From Blastocatellia bacterium (lineage in GTDB: Bacteria; Acidobacteriota; Blastocatellia; HR10), in the NCBI GenBank assembly GCA_025055075.1, contig JANWYV010000014.1, positions 1 through 64,000 of the forward strand: a stretch of 64,000 nucleotides of DNA, read 5' to 3'. Each line of letters begins with the position of its first letter. Positions within the stretch are counted from its first letter, which is position 1. This document shows positions 28,614 to 38,196 of the stretch, in pieces. Under the pieces are notes generated by a model. The model saw nothing but the letters and a program-made list of their open reading frames with translations. It ran no database searches and had not been told where the DNA came from. Position numbers and translations under genes: made by a program.

Positions 28614-31100
28614 ATGAACAGGATGACGCTTTCGATCGTCGCATTGCTCATGGGCGGTCTTCTCGCCACGGGATCGCCTTTTTCACTCTTCGCCGGGCAA
28701 CATATCGCTTCAACTGGCAGCGCGTTGGAAGGACGGATCACCGATCCGTTCGGTGCTGTCCTCCCAAGAGCTTCCGTGGTCCTCTTGCGCAATGGGCAGG
28801 AGGTCGCGCGCACAAGCGCGGACGAGAACGGACGGTACCGATTCGCGGGCTTGGCGAGCGGTCTCTATGACCTGCGGGTGGAGCACGAAGGGTTCGCGCC
28901 GCGCACGATCCCGAACATCTTCGTGCCCGCGCGTGCCGTGCGCGTTCTGGATGTCGTGCTCTCGGTCGGTCCACTGCGAGAGGAGATCGTTGTGACGGCG
29001 ACGGCGACCGAAGTCCCCCAAGCTCAGCTCGGCGCTTCGATCGCCGTGCTGGATGAGAGCGATTTTCAACGCCAGGCGAAGGTGCACGTCCTCGAACTCC
29101 TTCGGACCATCCCGGGCCTCTACGTCGCGCAGACGGCGGGTCGCGGAGGTCTGACCAGCCTCTTCATGCGCGGTGGGAATAGCAGCTTCACGAAAGTGCT
29201 CCTCGACGGCGCTCCCATCAATCAGATTGGCGGCTTCTTCGACTTCTCCACGCTCGTGGGGACGCAGATCGAGCGGGTCGAAGTTATGCGGAATCCAAGT
29301 AGCGTCCTCTACGGGTCGGATGCCACAACGGGCGTCATCCAAATCTTCACTCGTCGGGGACAGGAACACGCGCGCATCCCTCTGTTCGGATATGCCATCG
29401 AGGGGGGAAGCTACAGCAGCCTGCGGCAGGAGGCGTCCCTGTCCGGGGTTGCTCGCACGTTCGATTACGCCTCGAGCTTCAGCCGCTACGATACCGACAA
29501 TCACCTTCCCAATCACACCTACCACAACGGGACGTACGTGGGAAATTTCGGTTGGCAGCCGAGCGTCACGTCGGAGATTCGTCTCGTGCTGCGCCACACG
29601 GCGATGGGGCTCGGCACACCGAACGCGCTCGATTTCTACGGCATTCCCGATGATTCCTTCATGCGCGGGCGCGAGACCTACGTCGTCCTGAGCGGGCGGC
29701 ATCAGACCGCGCGCCGTTGGCAGAACCAGATCCGCTTCTCCTCCGTTCACTCGATGAGTCGTTCCGTGAACCCGGCGCCGACGGGCGAACCTTTCAATCC
29801 CTTCGGCACTGGCTTCGTTTACCTCGGCGCTCCGGTCACCATCGTCGGCGGGAATGGGTTCCGCGTGCGGGGGCGCGCCATCCTGGATTTCGGGGGCACT
29901 TATCCGCGAACGTTTGTGACCGATACGGTGCGACAATCGCTCTTCGCGCAGTCGGACGTGCGCTTGGGAGAAACGCTCACCGGCACGTTCGGATTCCGGT
30001 ACGAGAACGAGCGCGGTCGTTCGGGCGCGCGGCGCGTCTCTCGCGACAACTTCAGCTATTTCCTGCAGGGGCAGTATAATTGGGCCGCTCGATGGTTCGT
30101 GACGGCAGGCGTGGGCATCGAGGATAATGCCGTGTTCGGTGTGAAGGCGAATCCGCGCGTCTCAATGGCATATGTGCTCCGGCGCGGGGAGACCTCATCG
30201 TGGTGGAATGAGACGAAGCTACGGTTCTATTTCGGCACGGGCATCAAGGAACCAAGTATTTTCCAGGAGGGATCCTCGCTCTTCACCGTGCTGCGCAACC
30301 TGGGACCGTCGGGAGAAGCCTTGATCGCGCGCTTTCGGATCGCGCCGATTGGGCCAGAGCGCAATCGCGGATTCGACTTCGGACTGGATCAGGATTTCGC
30401 GCGGAATCGCGCGCGCCTCTCGCTCACGTTCTTCCACAATCGGTTCAAGGACGTGATCGAGTTCCTCTCGCGCTCGGCGCTCGTGCAACTTGGGGTTCCC
30501 GCGGAGGTCGCGCAGGCGACACCGTTCGGGGCGAACGTGAACGCGCAGACGTTCCGGGCGCGGGGGGCGGAGGTCGAACTCATGGCCGATTTCGGCTATG
30601 GGCTCATGGCGCGCGGGAACTACACCTACTTGGATGCGAAGGTCCTGCGCTCGTTCTCCAGCGATGCGTTGCGGCCTTCGTTCAATCGGGCGTTCCCCGG
30701 CATTCCCATCGGGGCTTTCGCGCCACTGGTGGGCGCGCGTCCATTCCAACGGCCGCCGCATACGGGAAGCGTGCTCGTCGCATGGGCGCGTTCGCGCTGG
30801 AGCGTAGCGGTCGTCGGATCGTTCGTCGGCCGCCGCGATACGAGCACGTTCCTCTCGGATCCCTTCTTCGGCTCTTCCATGTTGCTGCCCAATCGCAATC
30901 TGAATCCGGGGTATCAGAAGGTGGACGTGAGCTTGAGCATACGGCCGCACGATCGCCTCACGCTGGTGGCCGTCGTCGAGAACGTGTTGAATCAGCGATA
31001 TACAGAGGTCTTCGGCTATCCCGCGCCGAAGCTCAACTTCCGCGCGGGCGCGCGATTGAATTGGGGTGGCGTCGCCGCCTGGCGGGACATCTTTCGGTAG
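28614..31100 (+). CDS. BtuB-like TonB-dependent receptor with N-terminal carboxypeptidase-regulatory-like domain
   Basis: Outer-membrane receptor of 828 residues. A signal peptide (1-28) is followed by a CarboxypepD_reg-like beta sandwich (about 35-118), a TonB-box-like EEIVVTAT (123-130) and a plug with [10 protein letters not shown] and [18 protein letters not shown] 22-strand barrel ends in an aromatic residue (Phe-Arg). The plug motif and size resemble BtuB, and its place directly behind btuFCD under one riboswitch supports B12 as cargo. The extra N-terminal domain is absent from E. coli BtuB. GGGAGGG seven bases upstream fixes the ATG at 28614. Confidence 0.9.
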   Translation: MNRMTLSIVALLMGGLLATGSPFSLFAGQHIASTGSALEGRITDPFGAVLPRASVVLLRNGQEVARTSADENGRYRFAGLASGLYDLRVEHEGFAPRTIPNIFVPARAVRVLDVVLSVGPLREEIVVTATATEVPQAQLGASIAVLDESDFQRQAKVHVLELLRTIPGLYVAQTAGRGGLTSLFMRGGNSSFTKVLLDGAPINQIGGFFDFSTLVGTQIERVEVMRNPSSVLYGSDATTGVIQIFTRRGQEHARIPLFGYAIEGGSYSSLRQEASLSGVARTFDYASSFSRYDTDNHLPNHTYHNGTYVGNFGWQPSVTSEIRLVLRHTAMGLGTPNALDFYGIPDDSFMRGRETYVVLSGRHQTARRWQNQIRFSSVHSMSRSVNPAPTGEPFNPFGTGFVYLGAPVTIVGGNGFRVRGRAILDFGGTYPRTFVTDTVRQSLFAQSDVRLGETLTGTFGFRYENERGRSGARRVSRDNFSYFLQGQYNWAARWFVTAGVGIEDNAVFGVKANPRVSMAYVLRRGETSSWWNETKLRFYFGTGIKEPSIFQEGSSLFTVLRNLGPSGEALIARFRIAPIGPERNRGFDFGLDQDFARNRARLSLTFFHNRFKDVIEFLSRSALVQLGVPAEVAQATPFGANVNAQTFRARGAEVELMADFGYGLMARGNYTYLDAKVLRSFSSDALRPSFNRAFPGIPIGAFAPLVGARPFQRPPHTGSVLVAWARSRWSVAVVGSFVGRRDTSTFLSDPFFGSSMLLPNRNLNPGYQKVDVSLSIRPHDRLTLVAVVENVLNQRYTEVFGYPAPKLNFRAGARLNWGGVAAWRDIFR

Positions 31101-31128
31101 GCCGACCATATGGGCACGAGGGCCCTCT

Positions 31129-31710
31129 ATGACCACCGTTGAGCGCATCAAGGCCTTGGCGCGCGAGTCTCTCCGAGTGAAAGAGCGCTTCTTCGAAGCG
31201 CACGCGGAGGACGTCGCGCGCGCGGCCGAGCTGATGATCGCCGCGCTGCGCTCGGGCCGCAAGATCCTTCTTTTCGGGAACGGGGGCAGCGCGGCCGATG
31301 CTCAGCATATCGCCGCCGAGCTGGTCAATCGCTATCGGCGCGAGCGTCCGGCGCTGGCCGCTTTGGCGTTGACGACGGATACGTCTATTCTGACCTCGAT
31401 CGCCAACGACGCTTCCTTCGAGGACGTCTTCAGCCGGCAGATCGAAGCCCTTGGGGAACCGGGCGATGTCGCCGTCGCCATCAGCACGAGCGGTCGCTCG
31501 CCCAATGTCGTGCGCGCGGTGGAAGTAGCGCGACGACTCGGCTTGCGCACGATCGGTCTGCTGGGGCGCGACGGCGGCCTCGTCGGACAGCTCGTGGACG
31601 TGCCGCTCATCGTCCCATCGGACGAGACGGCGCGCATTCAAGAGACGCACATCACGCTCGGCCACATCCTCTGCGAATTGATCGAGAGCGCCTTCAGCGA
31701 CGCTTCCTGA
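31129..31710 (+). CDS. gmhA: SIS-domain phosphosugar isomerase (GmhA/DiaA-like)
   Basis: About 193 residues, the length of sedoheptulose-7-phosphate isomerase, which starts the heptose pathway for LPS. Sugar-phosphate loops are [17 protein letters not shown] and [29 protein letters not shown] near the end carries the catalytic Glu/His pair of GmhA. GAGGG lies six bases before the ATG at 31129. It starts 28 bases after the receptor gene and may be read with the B12 operon. DiaA, a replication regulator with the same fold, is the main alternative. Confidence 0.85.
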   Translation: MTTVERIKALARESLRVKERFFEAHAEDVARAAELMIAALRSGRKILLFGNGGSAADAQHIAAELVNRYRRERPALAALALTTDTSILTSIANDASFEDVFSRQIEALGEPGDVAVAISTSGRSPNVVRAVEVARRLGLRTIGLLGRDGGLVGQLVDVPLIVPSDETARIQETHITLGHILCELIESAFSDAS

Positions 31711-31785
31711 GGAAGACCGCGTCGAACGCGCGGGATCCTCAGCGAACCGATGCCGCGATCGCGCAGCGTTCGATCCCTTGAAGGC

Positions 31786-31814
31786 TTGCGTGAGGCTGCC
31801 GAGTCGTCTATTTT
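31786..31814 (+). promoter_or_regulatory. Candidate promoter of the polyamine transporter operon
   Basis: TTGCGT (31786-31791), a 17-base spacer and TATTTT (31809-31814), only about 20 bases before the potA ATG, so the leader would be very short. Confidence 0.4.
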
Positions 31815-31834
31815 TATAGCCCCGAAGACGAACG

Positions 31835-32926
31835 ATGGCGATTCAGACCAGCGCGATTCGCTTAGAAGGCGTGACGAAGTGCTACGGCGCGGTCACGGCG
31901 CTTGAGTCCGTTTCCTTCGAGGTCGAGCGTGGAGAATTCCTCACGTTGCTTGGCCCTTCGGGCTCGGGGAAGACGACGCTCTTGCGGGTGATCGCGGGAT
32001 TGGAACGACCGGATGCGGGGCGCGTGTATCTCGGTGGCGAAGATGTGACCGAGCTTCCTCCCTATCGGCGGCGCGTGCATACGGTCTTCCAGCAGTATGT
32101 GCTCTTCCCGCATCTGAACGTGTACAAGAACGTCGCCTTCGGGCTCGAGCAGAAGCGACTCTCGCGGCGGGAGATCGCGCGACGAGTCGGTGCGGCGTTG
32201 GAGTTGGTGCGGCTCTCGGGATACGAGCGACGATGGCCGCACGAGCTATCCGGTGGCGAACAACAGCGCGTGGCATTGGCGCGCGCGCTCGTGCTGGAGC
32301 CGGAAGCGCTGCTGCTGGATGAACCATTGGCGGCGCTCGATCTCCAACTTCGCAAAGAGATGCAGCGCGAGTTGAAACGCCTGCAGCGCGAGGTCGGCAT
32401 CAGCTTCCTGTTGGTGACCCATGATCAGGAAGAAGCCCTGGCCCTCTCGGATCGGATCGCCGTGATCGCCGATGGGCGTCTGCAGCAGATCGGCACGCCT
32501 CGCGAAGTGTACGAGCGTCCGGAGACGGCTTTTGTCGCGACTTTCCTCGGAGCGGCCAACGTCTTGGAAGCCGAAATCCTGCACCGCGAGAACGGCGATG
32601 CGCTCTTGGGATTGTGCGGGCACACGGTGCGCGTGCCGCTCAACGGGCGGCGGATCGAGGGCTCGCGGGCTCAAGTGGCCATTCGCCCGGAGAAGATCGC
32701 TTTGCGGGCGCGCCCGCTGCGTCGAACGGATCTCGTGCAATTGGAGGGCGTCATTGAAGAGCGCCTGTATCTGGGCGAAGCCACCCATTGGCGCGTGCGC
32801 GTCGGCGAGCACTACGTCACGGTGACTGAGCCGAATCGCCCGGGCTCGAAGACCGACGCCTTCCGCGACGGGCAACGGGTCTTCCTCTGCTGGGCGCGCG
32901 AGAGCATCGTCGTCCTCTCTCGGTGA
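31835..32926 (+). CDS. potA: Spermidine/putrescine ABC transporter ATPase
   Basis: 363 residues. The N-terminal ABC domain has Walker A GPSGSGKTT, signature LSGGEQQRVALARAL, Walker B LLLDEPLAALD and switch His VTHDQEE. The C-terminal TOBE domain (about 280-360, for example RPEKIALRARPL) is typical of PotA. It couples ATP hydrolysis to polyamine import through PotB and PotC. The gene lies seven bases before potB. The operon's three genes encode all four Pot functions because of the downstream fusion. Confidence 0.95.
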   Translation: MAIQTSAIRLEGVTKCYGAVTALESVSFEVERGEFLTLLGPSGSGKTTLLRVIAGLERPDAGRVYLGGEDVTELPPYRRRVHTVFQQYVLFPHLNVYKNVAFGLEQKRLSRREIARRVGAALELVRLSGYERRWPHELSGGEQQRVALARALVLEPEALLLDEPLAALDLQLRKEMQRELKRLQREVGISFLLVTHDQEEALALSDRIAVIADGRLQQIGTPREVYERPETAFVATFLGAANVLEAEILHRENGDALLGLCGHTVRVPLNGRRIEGSRAQVAIRPEKIALRARPLRRTDLVQLEGVIEERLYLGEATHWRVRVGEHYVTVTEPNRPGSKTDAFRDGQRVFLCWARESIVVLSR

Positions 32927-32933
32927 GGACGAA

Positions 32934-33782
32934 ATGCGGGAGACGGGCGCCAACCGCTGGCTGTTGCTCGCCCCTTCCATTCTCTGGCTGCTTCTGTTCT
33001 TCCTCCTCCCTTTGGGGCTCATCGTCGTCATGAGCTTCGCCGAACGCGGCCTCTACGGCGGCGTGCGGTGGACGTTCGGACTGTGGAATTATCGGCAGGC
33101 GATGGATCCCCTCTATCTGTGGGTATACGGGCGTTCGTTCGCCTTGGCGGCAGTGACGACGGCGCTGTGTCTGGTGATCAGCTATCCGGTCGCCTACTAC
33201 ATCGCCCTGCGCGCCGATCCGAAGTGGAAGAATCTGCTGCTGGTCCTCTCGATCCTTCCCTTCTGGACGAGCTTTCTGCTCCGCACGTATGCGTGGATGT
33301 TCCTGCTTCGCGTGGAAGGTTTCGTGAATACGACGTTGCTCGCCCTGGGGGTGATCGAACGTCCGATGTCTGGACTCCTCTACTCGGACTTCGCCGTGGT
33401 GATCGGGCAGGTCTACGGCGAGCTGCCTTTCATGATCCTGCCGCTTTATGTGGCGCTGGAGCGCGTGGATGTGCGCCTGATTGAGGCGGCGATGGATCTC
33501 GGAGCGAATCGCCGTCAGGTCTTCCGGCGCATCGTGCTCCCGTTGACCATGCCGGGGATCATCACGGGGATCGTGCTCGTGTTCATCCCGAGCCTCGGAG
33601 CATTCATCACGCCGGATTTACTCGGCGGGGCGAAATCGGCGATGATCGGCACGGTCATCCAGAATCAGTTCGTGCAACGGAATCAGCCACTGGGATCGGC
33701 GCTCTCGGTCCTGCTGATCGTCGTCGTGTTGACATTGCTGCTCATCGCTTCGCGGGCAGCCCGCCCGAGGAGAGGACTATGA
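32934..33782 (+). CDS. potB: Spermidine/putrescine ABC transporter permease PotB
   Basis: 282-residue binding-protein-dependent permease with six membrane segments. The EAA coupling loop reads IEAAMDLGANRRQVFRRIVL, and FIPSLGAFITPDLLGGAKS is the PotB signature. It forms the translocation pore with PotC and docks on PotA. The stop overlaps the next start as ATGA. Confidence 0.95.
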   Translation: MRETGANRWLLLAPSILWLLLFFLLPLGLIVVMSFAERGLYGGVRWTFGLWNYRQAMDPLYLWVYGRSFALAAVTTALCLVISYPVAYYIALRADPKWKNLLLVLSILPFWTSFLLRTYAWMFLLRVEGFVNTTLLALGVIERPMSGLLYSDFAVVIGQVYGELPFMILPLYVALERVDVRLIEAAMDLGANRRQVFRRIVLPLTMPGIITGIVLVFIPSLGAFITPDLLGGAKSAMIGTVIQNQFVQRNQPLGSALSVLLIVVVLTLLLIASRAARPRRGL

Positions 33783-35608
33783 GGGCGCGTGCGCGGACAT
33801 CGCCGATCCTCCTGATGTGGATGGGGGCGACCTATTTGTTCCTCTATGCGCCGATCCTCGTTCTGGCCGTCTTCTCCTTCAATGACTCGCGGCTGCTGGC
33901 CGTGTGGCGCGGATTCACCTGGGAGTGGTACAAGGCGGCTCTCAGCAATCATCCGATGCTCGATGCTCTGCGCACGAGCTTGCTCGTGGCCGCGCTCACG
34001 ACGCTCATCGCTACGACGTTGGGGACGAGCGCCGCGCTCGCTCTCGAACGCGCGCGGCGGCGGGCGCGCTCGCTCTCGGAGGCGCTCTTCGTGCTCCCGA
34101 TCGTCGTGCCGGAGATCGTCGTCGGATTCGCCTCGGTCGTCTTCTTCGGCTGGATCGGTCTGCGACTCGGACTCCTGACCGTCCTCATCGCTCACGTCGC
34201 GTTCAGCATCTCCTATGTTTTCTTCGTCGTGCGGGCGCGGCTGGCCGCGTTCGATCCTCGGCTGGAAGAAGCGGCGATGGATTTGGGAGCTGATCCGTGG
34301 CGCGTGTTTTGGAAGATCACTCTGCCGCTGCTCACCCCTGCGATCGCCGCCTCGGGGCTCCTGGTCTTCACCCTCTCGCTCGATGACTACGTCATCACGT
34401 CGTTCGTCGCAGGCGCTGGCGCGACGACCCTCCCGCTGCGCATCTATTCGATGATCAAGACGGGGATCACGCCCGAAGTGAATGCCATCTCGACGCTGCT
34501 GCTTGCGGTGACGCTCGCGCTCATGGCCTTGGCCTTTCGCATCGAGCGACGGGGGATGACGCGCACGAATTTGGTGCTCGTTGGACTCATTCTCCTTGGG
34601 CTCGTGGGCTTCGCCTTCGGCGACATCGCCACGCGGCGCCCGCGCGCGACGTTGAACCTGCTCATTTGGTCCAATTACATCTCGCCGCGCGTCGTGCGCG
34701 CCTTCGAGGAGAAGACCGGAGTTCGGGTGAACATCGAGACCTATGATTCCAACGAAGCGCTTCTGGCCAAGCTGCAGGCGGGCGTGGTCGCTTACGACCT
34801 CATCGTCCCGAGCGACTACATGGTGCGCATCCTGATTCGGGAGAACCTTCTGCGACCGCTCGAGCTGACGCGGATACCGAATCTCCGACATCTCGATCCT
34901 TCGGCCCTCGGGCTCCCCTTCGATCCGACGAACGCTTATTCGCTCCCCTATACGCGTGGGGTCACGGGCATCGGATACCGCAAGGACAAAATCACCGATC
35001 CCATCCAAAGCTGGGCCGATCTCTGGGACGCGCGGTGGCGCGATCGCATCGCGATGCTCGACGACATGCGCGAGGCGTTCGGCGCTGCGCTGAAACTCCT
35101 CGGATATTCCATCAACAGCACCGATCCGGAGCAACTTCGACGCGCGCGCGATCTGCTGCAGCGACAGAAGCCTCTGGTGCGCGCCTACGACAGCGCGAAT
35201 TTCGATCAGCTCCTGTTGAGCGGCGAAGCGTGGATCGCCCAAGCCTGGGATGGGCAGATCGTCAAAGCGCGGCGAGAGAATCCGAATATCGAGTTCGTGA
35301 TCCCCCGCGAGGGGACGACGCTCATCGTGGACAATCTCTGCATCCCGCGCTCGGCCGAACGCCCCGATCTCGCGCATGAGTTCATTAATTTCTTGCTGGA
35401 CCCGGATATCGCCGCCGAGAACATGAACGACATCCTCTACCTCATGCCCAACCGTTCGGCGTGGCCGCGGCTGCGTCCCGAGTTGCAGCGACATCCGATC
35501 TTCTCCATCCCGCCCGAGGTATTGCGTCGAAGCGAATACCTGCAAGACCTCGGTCCGACGACCGTGCTCTATGATCGTTACTGGACCGAGGTGAAACTCG
35601 CGCGGTGA
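33779..35608 (+). CDS. potCD: Fused PotC permease - PotD polyamine-binding protein
   Basis: A single 609-residue frame holding two transporter parts. Residues 1-255 are a PotC permease with six membrane segments and the EAA loop EEAAMDLGADPWRVFWKITL (163-182). Residues 264-280 form a seventh hydrophobic helix. Residues about 290-609 are a PotD-like binding protein (LLIWSNYISPRVVRAFEEKT, YDLIVPSDYMV, LPYTRGVTGIGYRKD, LCIPRSAE). Since the PotC C-terminus is cytoplasmic, one more helix places PotD in the periplasm, so the topology works. No stop, frameshift or internal start with ribosome site is visible at the joint. No separate potD is in the operon. Confidence 0.93.
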   Translation: MRARARTSPILLMWMGATYLFLYAPILVLAVFSFNDSRLLAVWRGFTWEWYKAALSNHPMLDALRTSLLVAALTTLIATTLGTSAALALERARRRARSLSEALFVLPIVVPEIVVGFASVVFFGWIGLRLGLLTVLIAHVAFSISYVFFVVRARLAAFDPRLEEAAMDLGADPWRVFWKITLPLLTPAIAASGLLVFTLSLDDYVITSFVAGAGATTLPLRIYSMIKTGITPEVNAISTLLLAVTLALMALAFRIERRGMTRTNLVLVGLILLGLVGFAFGDIATRRPRATLNLLIWSNYISPRVVRAFEEKTGVRVNIETYDSNEALLAKLQAGVVAYDLIVPSDYMVRILIRENLLRPLELTRIPNLRHLDPSALGLPFDPTNAYSLPYTRGVTGIGYRKDKITDPIQSWADLWDARWRDRIAMLDDMREAFGAALKLLGYSINSTDPEQLRRARDLLQRQKPLVRAYDSANFDQLLLSGEAWIAQAWDGQIVKARRENPNIEFVIPREGTTLIVDNLCIPRSAERPDLAHEFINFLLDPDIAAENMNDILYLMPNRSAWPRLRPELQRHPIFSIPPEVLRRSEYLQDLGPTTVLYDRYWTEVKLAR

Positions 35609-35624
35609 TCCCACGCCGCCGTCA

Positions 35625-36629
35625 TCAGCTCGAAGGTGCGGCTCGCGCGCGAGCGAGCGCCAGGAACACCTCCAGCTCGTCGGGCAAAGGAGAGGTGAAC
35701 TCCATCATCTGTCCCAATCGGGGATGGCGAAAACCGAGCCGATAGGCGTGCAGGAAATGGCGACCAAGTTGCGCCATCGCTTGGCGAAGCACGGGATCGC
35801 GAACCTTCGTCCAGAGCGCGCGCCCATATACGGCGTCGCCGACGACGGGATGGCCGAGCGAATGAAAGTGTACGCGAATCTGGTGCGTGCGTCCCGTTTT
35901 GATCTCCACGTCCAGCAAAGAGAAGTCCCCGATCATCTCGATCACGCGATAGAGCGTGAGCGCATCGCGCCCCTGCCCTGGAGGACGAACAGCCATCATC
36001 GTCCGATGAACGGGGTGACGCCCGATGGGGGCAGCGATGCGTCCCTCGCGCGGAGTGACGTGTCCAATGACGAGCGCGCGATAGCACTTCTGCACCTGGC
36101 GTCGAGAGAATTGCTCTGAGAGGGCTTCGTGCGCCCGATCGTTCTTGGCGACGACCAGCAGACCCGACGTCTCTCGATCGAGTCGGTGCACGATCCCCGG
36201 TCGCATTGTCCCGCCGACTTCGGAGAGTTGCCGGAAGTAAAAGCACAGCGCGTTGGCGAGCGTCCCTCCGGAGACACCAGCTCCAGGATGGACGACCATC
36301 CCGGCCGGTTTCTCCACGACCAAGAGGTCTTCGTCCTCGTACACGATCGTGAGAGGAATGGGCTCTGGTCGAAGCTCGAGCACCGGAGGAGGAGGCAGCT
36401 CGATCTCAATCCGATCGCCCGCGCGCACACGATAGCTCGGCTTGACCGGACGTTCGTTCACGAGCACGGCCTGATCTTCGATCAAGGCTTGGATGCGCGT
36501 GCGGCTCAATTCCGCGAGAGCGCGCGTCACATACACATCGAGCCGCATGCCCGCTTCCGAAGCCGAGACCGTCACCGTGCGAATCTCAGTTCCGTCCTGA
36601 AGCTTCATCCGTTGCTTCGTCGAAGACAT
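35625..36629 (-). CDS. rluD: RluD-family 23S rRNA pseudouridine synthase
   Basis: 334 residues. An N-terminal S4 RNA-binding domain (about 28-80, RLDVYVTRALAELSRTRIQALIED) is followed by the RluA-type catalytic domain with D151 in HRLDRETSGLLVVAK, the nucleophile. The second signature LDVEIKTGRTHQIRVHFHSLG also matches. It converts uridines of 23S rRNA helix 69 to pseudouridine if truly RluD; RluC is the alternative, though HRLDRETSG and the length favour RluD. Convergent with potCD, divergent from ino1. Confidence 0.93.
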   Translation of the reverse strand: MSSTKQRMKLQDGTEIRTVTVSASEAGMRLDVYVTRALAELSRTRIQALIEDQAVLVNERPVKPSYRVRAGDRIEIELPPPPVLELRPEPIPLTIVYEDEDLLVVEKPAGMVVHPGAGVSGGTLANALCFYFRQLSEVGGTMRPGIVHRLDRETSGLLVVAKNDRAHEALSEQFSRRQVQKCYRALVIGHVTPREGRIAAPIGRHPVHRTMMAVRPPGQGRDALTLYRVIEMIGDFSLLDVEIKTGRTHQIRVHFHSLGHPVVGDAVYGRALWTKVRDPVLRQAMAQLGRHFLHAYRLGFRHPRLGQMMEFTSPLPDELEVFLALARARAAPSS

Positions 36630-36804
36630 CGGGTTCGGACGATCACCTTCTCATGATAGGAGGGGACGTCCGCGCGAACAAGGCGCCCGTGGCTTCGCGC
36701 GGAGCACGTCGCGCGCGGCGGTTTGCTGAAAGGGCTCGCGCCAGAACGCAAGCGAGCGCAAAATTTGAGCAAGCGGGCGCGAGACGCGCGCGCCGCCGCA
36801 CCCG

Positions 36805-36810
36805 TATACT
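36805..36810 (+). promoter_or_regulatory. -10-like element upstream of ino1
   Basis: TATACT about 65 bases before the ino1 start in the divergent gap; no convincing -35 box. Confidence 0.25.
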
Positions 36811-36876
36811 GGCCTTCCGGAGAATATCCGCCACATACCGATCAGAGAGGTGGCATCTGTTGAGGAGGAGAGGGCG

Positions 36877-38196
36877 ATGATCGAAAAAGGCGTGAAAATT
36901 GCGGAGCCGACAGGGACGCTCGGCGTATTGCTCGTCGGCCTGGGAGCCGTGAGCACGACGTTCATCGCGGGCGTGTACGCCATCCGCCGCGGTATCGGCA
37001 AACCCATCGGGAGCTTGACTCAGATGGGGACGATTCGACTCGGGAAACGCACCGAGGGGCGCGTGCCGAAGATCAAAGACTTCGTCCCCTTGGCGCGGCT
37101 GGAGGATCTCGTCTTCGGGGCGTGGGACATCTTCGAGGACGACGCCTACGAGGCGGCGCTGCATGCCGGCGTCCTGGAGAAAGAATTGCTCGCTCTACTG
37201 GAGCCGGAGTTGCGAGAGATCAAGCCAATGGCAGCCGTCTTCGACCAGGCCTACGTGCGACGCTTGAACGGGCCGAACGTGAAGACCGCGCGGACCAAGT
37301 ATGAGCTGGCCGAGCAGCTCATCGAGGACATCGAGACGTTCCGCGCGCGACATCGCTGCGCCCGCTTGGTCATGATCTGGTGCGGCTCGACCGAAATCTA
37401 TATGGAGCCGAGGCCCGACGTGCACAGCTCGCTCGAAGCCTTCGAGCGCGGGCTGAAGGAGAACTCTCCGCACATCGCGCCCTCGATGATCTATGCCTAC
37501 GCGGCCTTGCGCTGTCGCGTCCCGTTCGCCAATGGCGCGCCCAATCTCACCGTGGACATTCCGGCTCTCATCGAATTGGCTCAGCGGAACAACGTCCCTA
37601 TCGCCGGAAAGGATTTGAAGACCGGACAGACGCTGCTCAAGACGATCATCGCGCCAGGCCTCAAAGCGCGCTTGCTCGGACTGAGCGGATGGTACTCGAC
37701 CAATATCCTCGGCAATCGCGATGGGGAGGTGCTCGACGATCCCGAGAGCTTCCGCACGAAGGAGGAATCGAAGCGGTCGGTTCTGGACTACATCTTGCAG
37801 CCGGAGCTGTATCCCGATCTCTACAAGGATTTCATCCACCTGGTGCGCATCAACTACTATCCGCCGCGCGGCGATAATAAGGAGGGGTGGGACAACATTG
37901 ACATCTTCGGCTGGCTCGGCTACCCGATGCAGATCAAAATCAATTTCCTCTGCCGCGATTCCATCCTGGCGGCGCCCTTGGTGCTGGATCTCGTGCTCTT
38001 CCTCGATCTCGCCCAGCGATGCGGCATGCGCGGAATCCAAGAGTGGTTGAGCTTCTACTTCAAGAGCCCGATGACGGCGCCCGGCCTCTATCCGGAGCAC
38101 GATCTCTTCATTCAACTCATGAAGCTCAAGAACACGCTCCGCTACCTTCGCGGGGAGGAACTGATCACGCATCTTGGCCTGGAATATTACGATTGA
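36877..38196 (+). CDS. ino1: myo-Inositol-1-phosphate synthase
   Basis: NAD-dependent cyclisation of glucose 6-phosphate to inositol 1-phosphate, the first step to inositol lipids or to di-myo-inositol phosphate. About 439 residues. The NAD site is LLVGLGAVSTTFIAG near residue 20. Catalytic-core stretches include GKDLKTGQTLLKTIIAPGLKAR, GWYSTNILGNRDG and GYPMQIKINFLCRDSILAAPLVLD. GAGGAG lies nine bases before the ATG at 36877; an in-frame GTG at 36850 lacks support. No inositol phosphatase or phospholipid synthase gene is adjacent. Confidence 0.95.
   Translation: MIEKGVKIAEPTGTLGVLLVGLGAVSTTFIAGVYAIRRGIGKPIGSLTQMGTIRLGKRTEGRVPKIKDFVPLARLEDLVFGAWDIFEDDAYEAALHAGVLEKELLALLEPELREIKPMAAVFDQAYVRRLNGPNVKTARTKYELAEQLIEDIETFRARHRCARLVMIWCGSTEIYMEPRPDVHSSLEAFERGLKENSPHIAPSMIYAYAALRCRVPFANGAPNLTVDIPALIELAQRNNVPIAGKDLKTGQTLLKTIIAPGLKARLLGLSGWYSTNILGNRDGEVLDDPESFRTKEESKRSVLDYILQPELYPDLYKDFIHLVRINYYPPRGDNKEGWDNIDIFGWLGYPMQIKINFLCRDSILAAPLVLDLVLFLDLAQRCGMRGIQEWLSFYFKSPMTAPGLYPEHDLFIQLMKLKNTLRYLRGEELITHLGLEYYD

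Noticed and set aside
33683-35614. 643-codon open frame opposite potCD
   Set aside because: Arg/Glu/Asp-rich shadow of a clear transporter gene; no ribosome site or motif.
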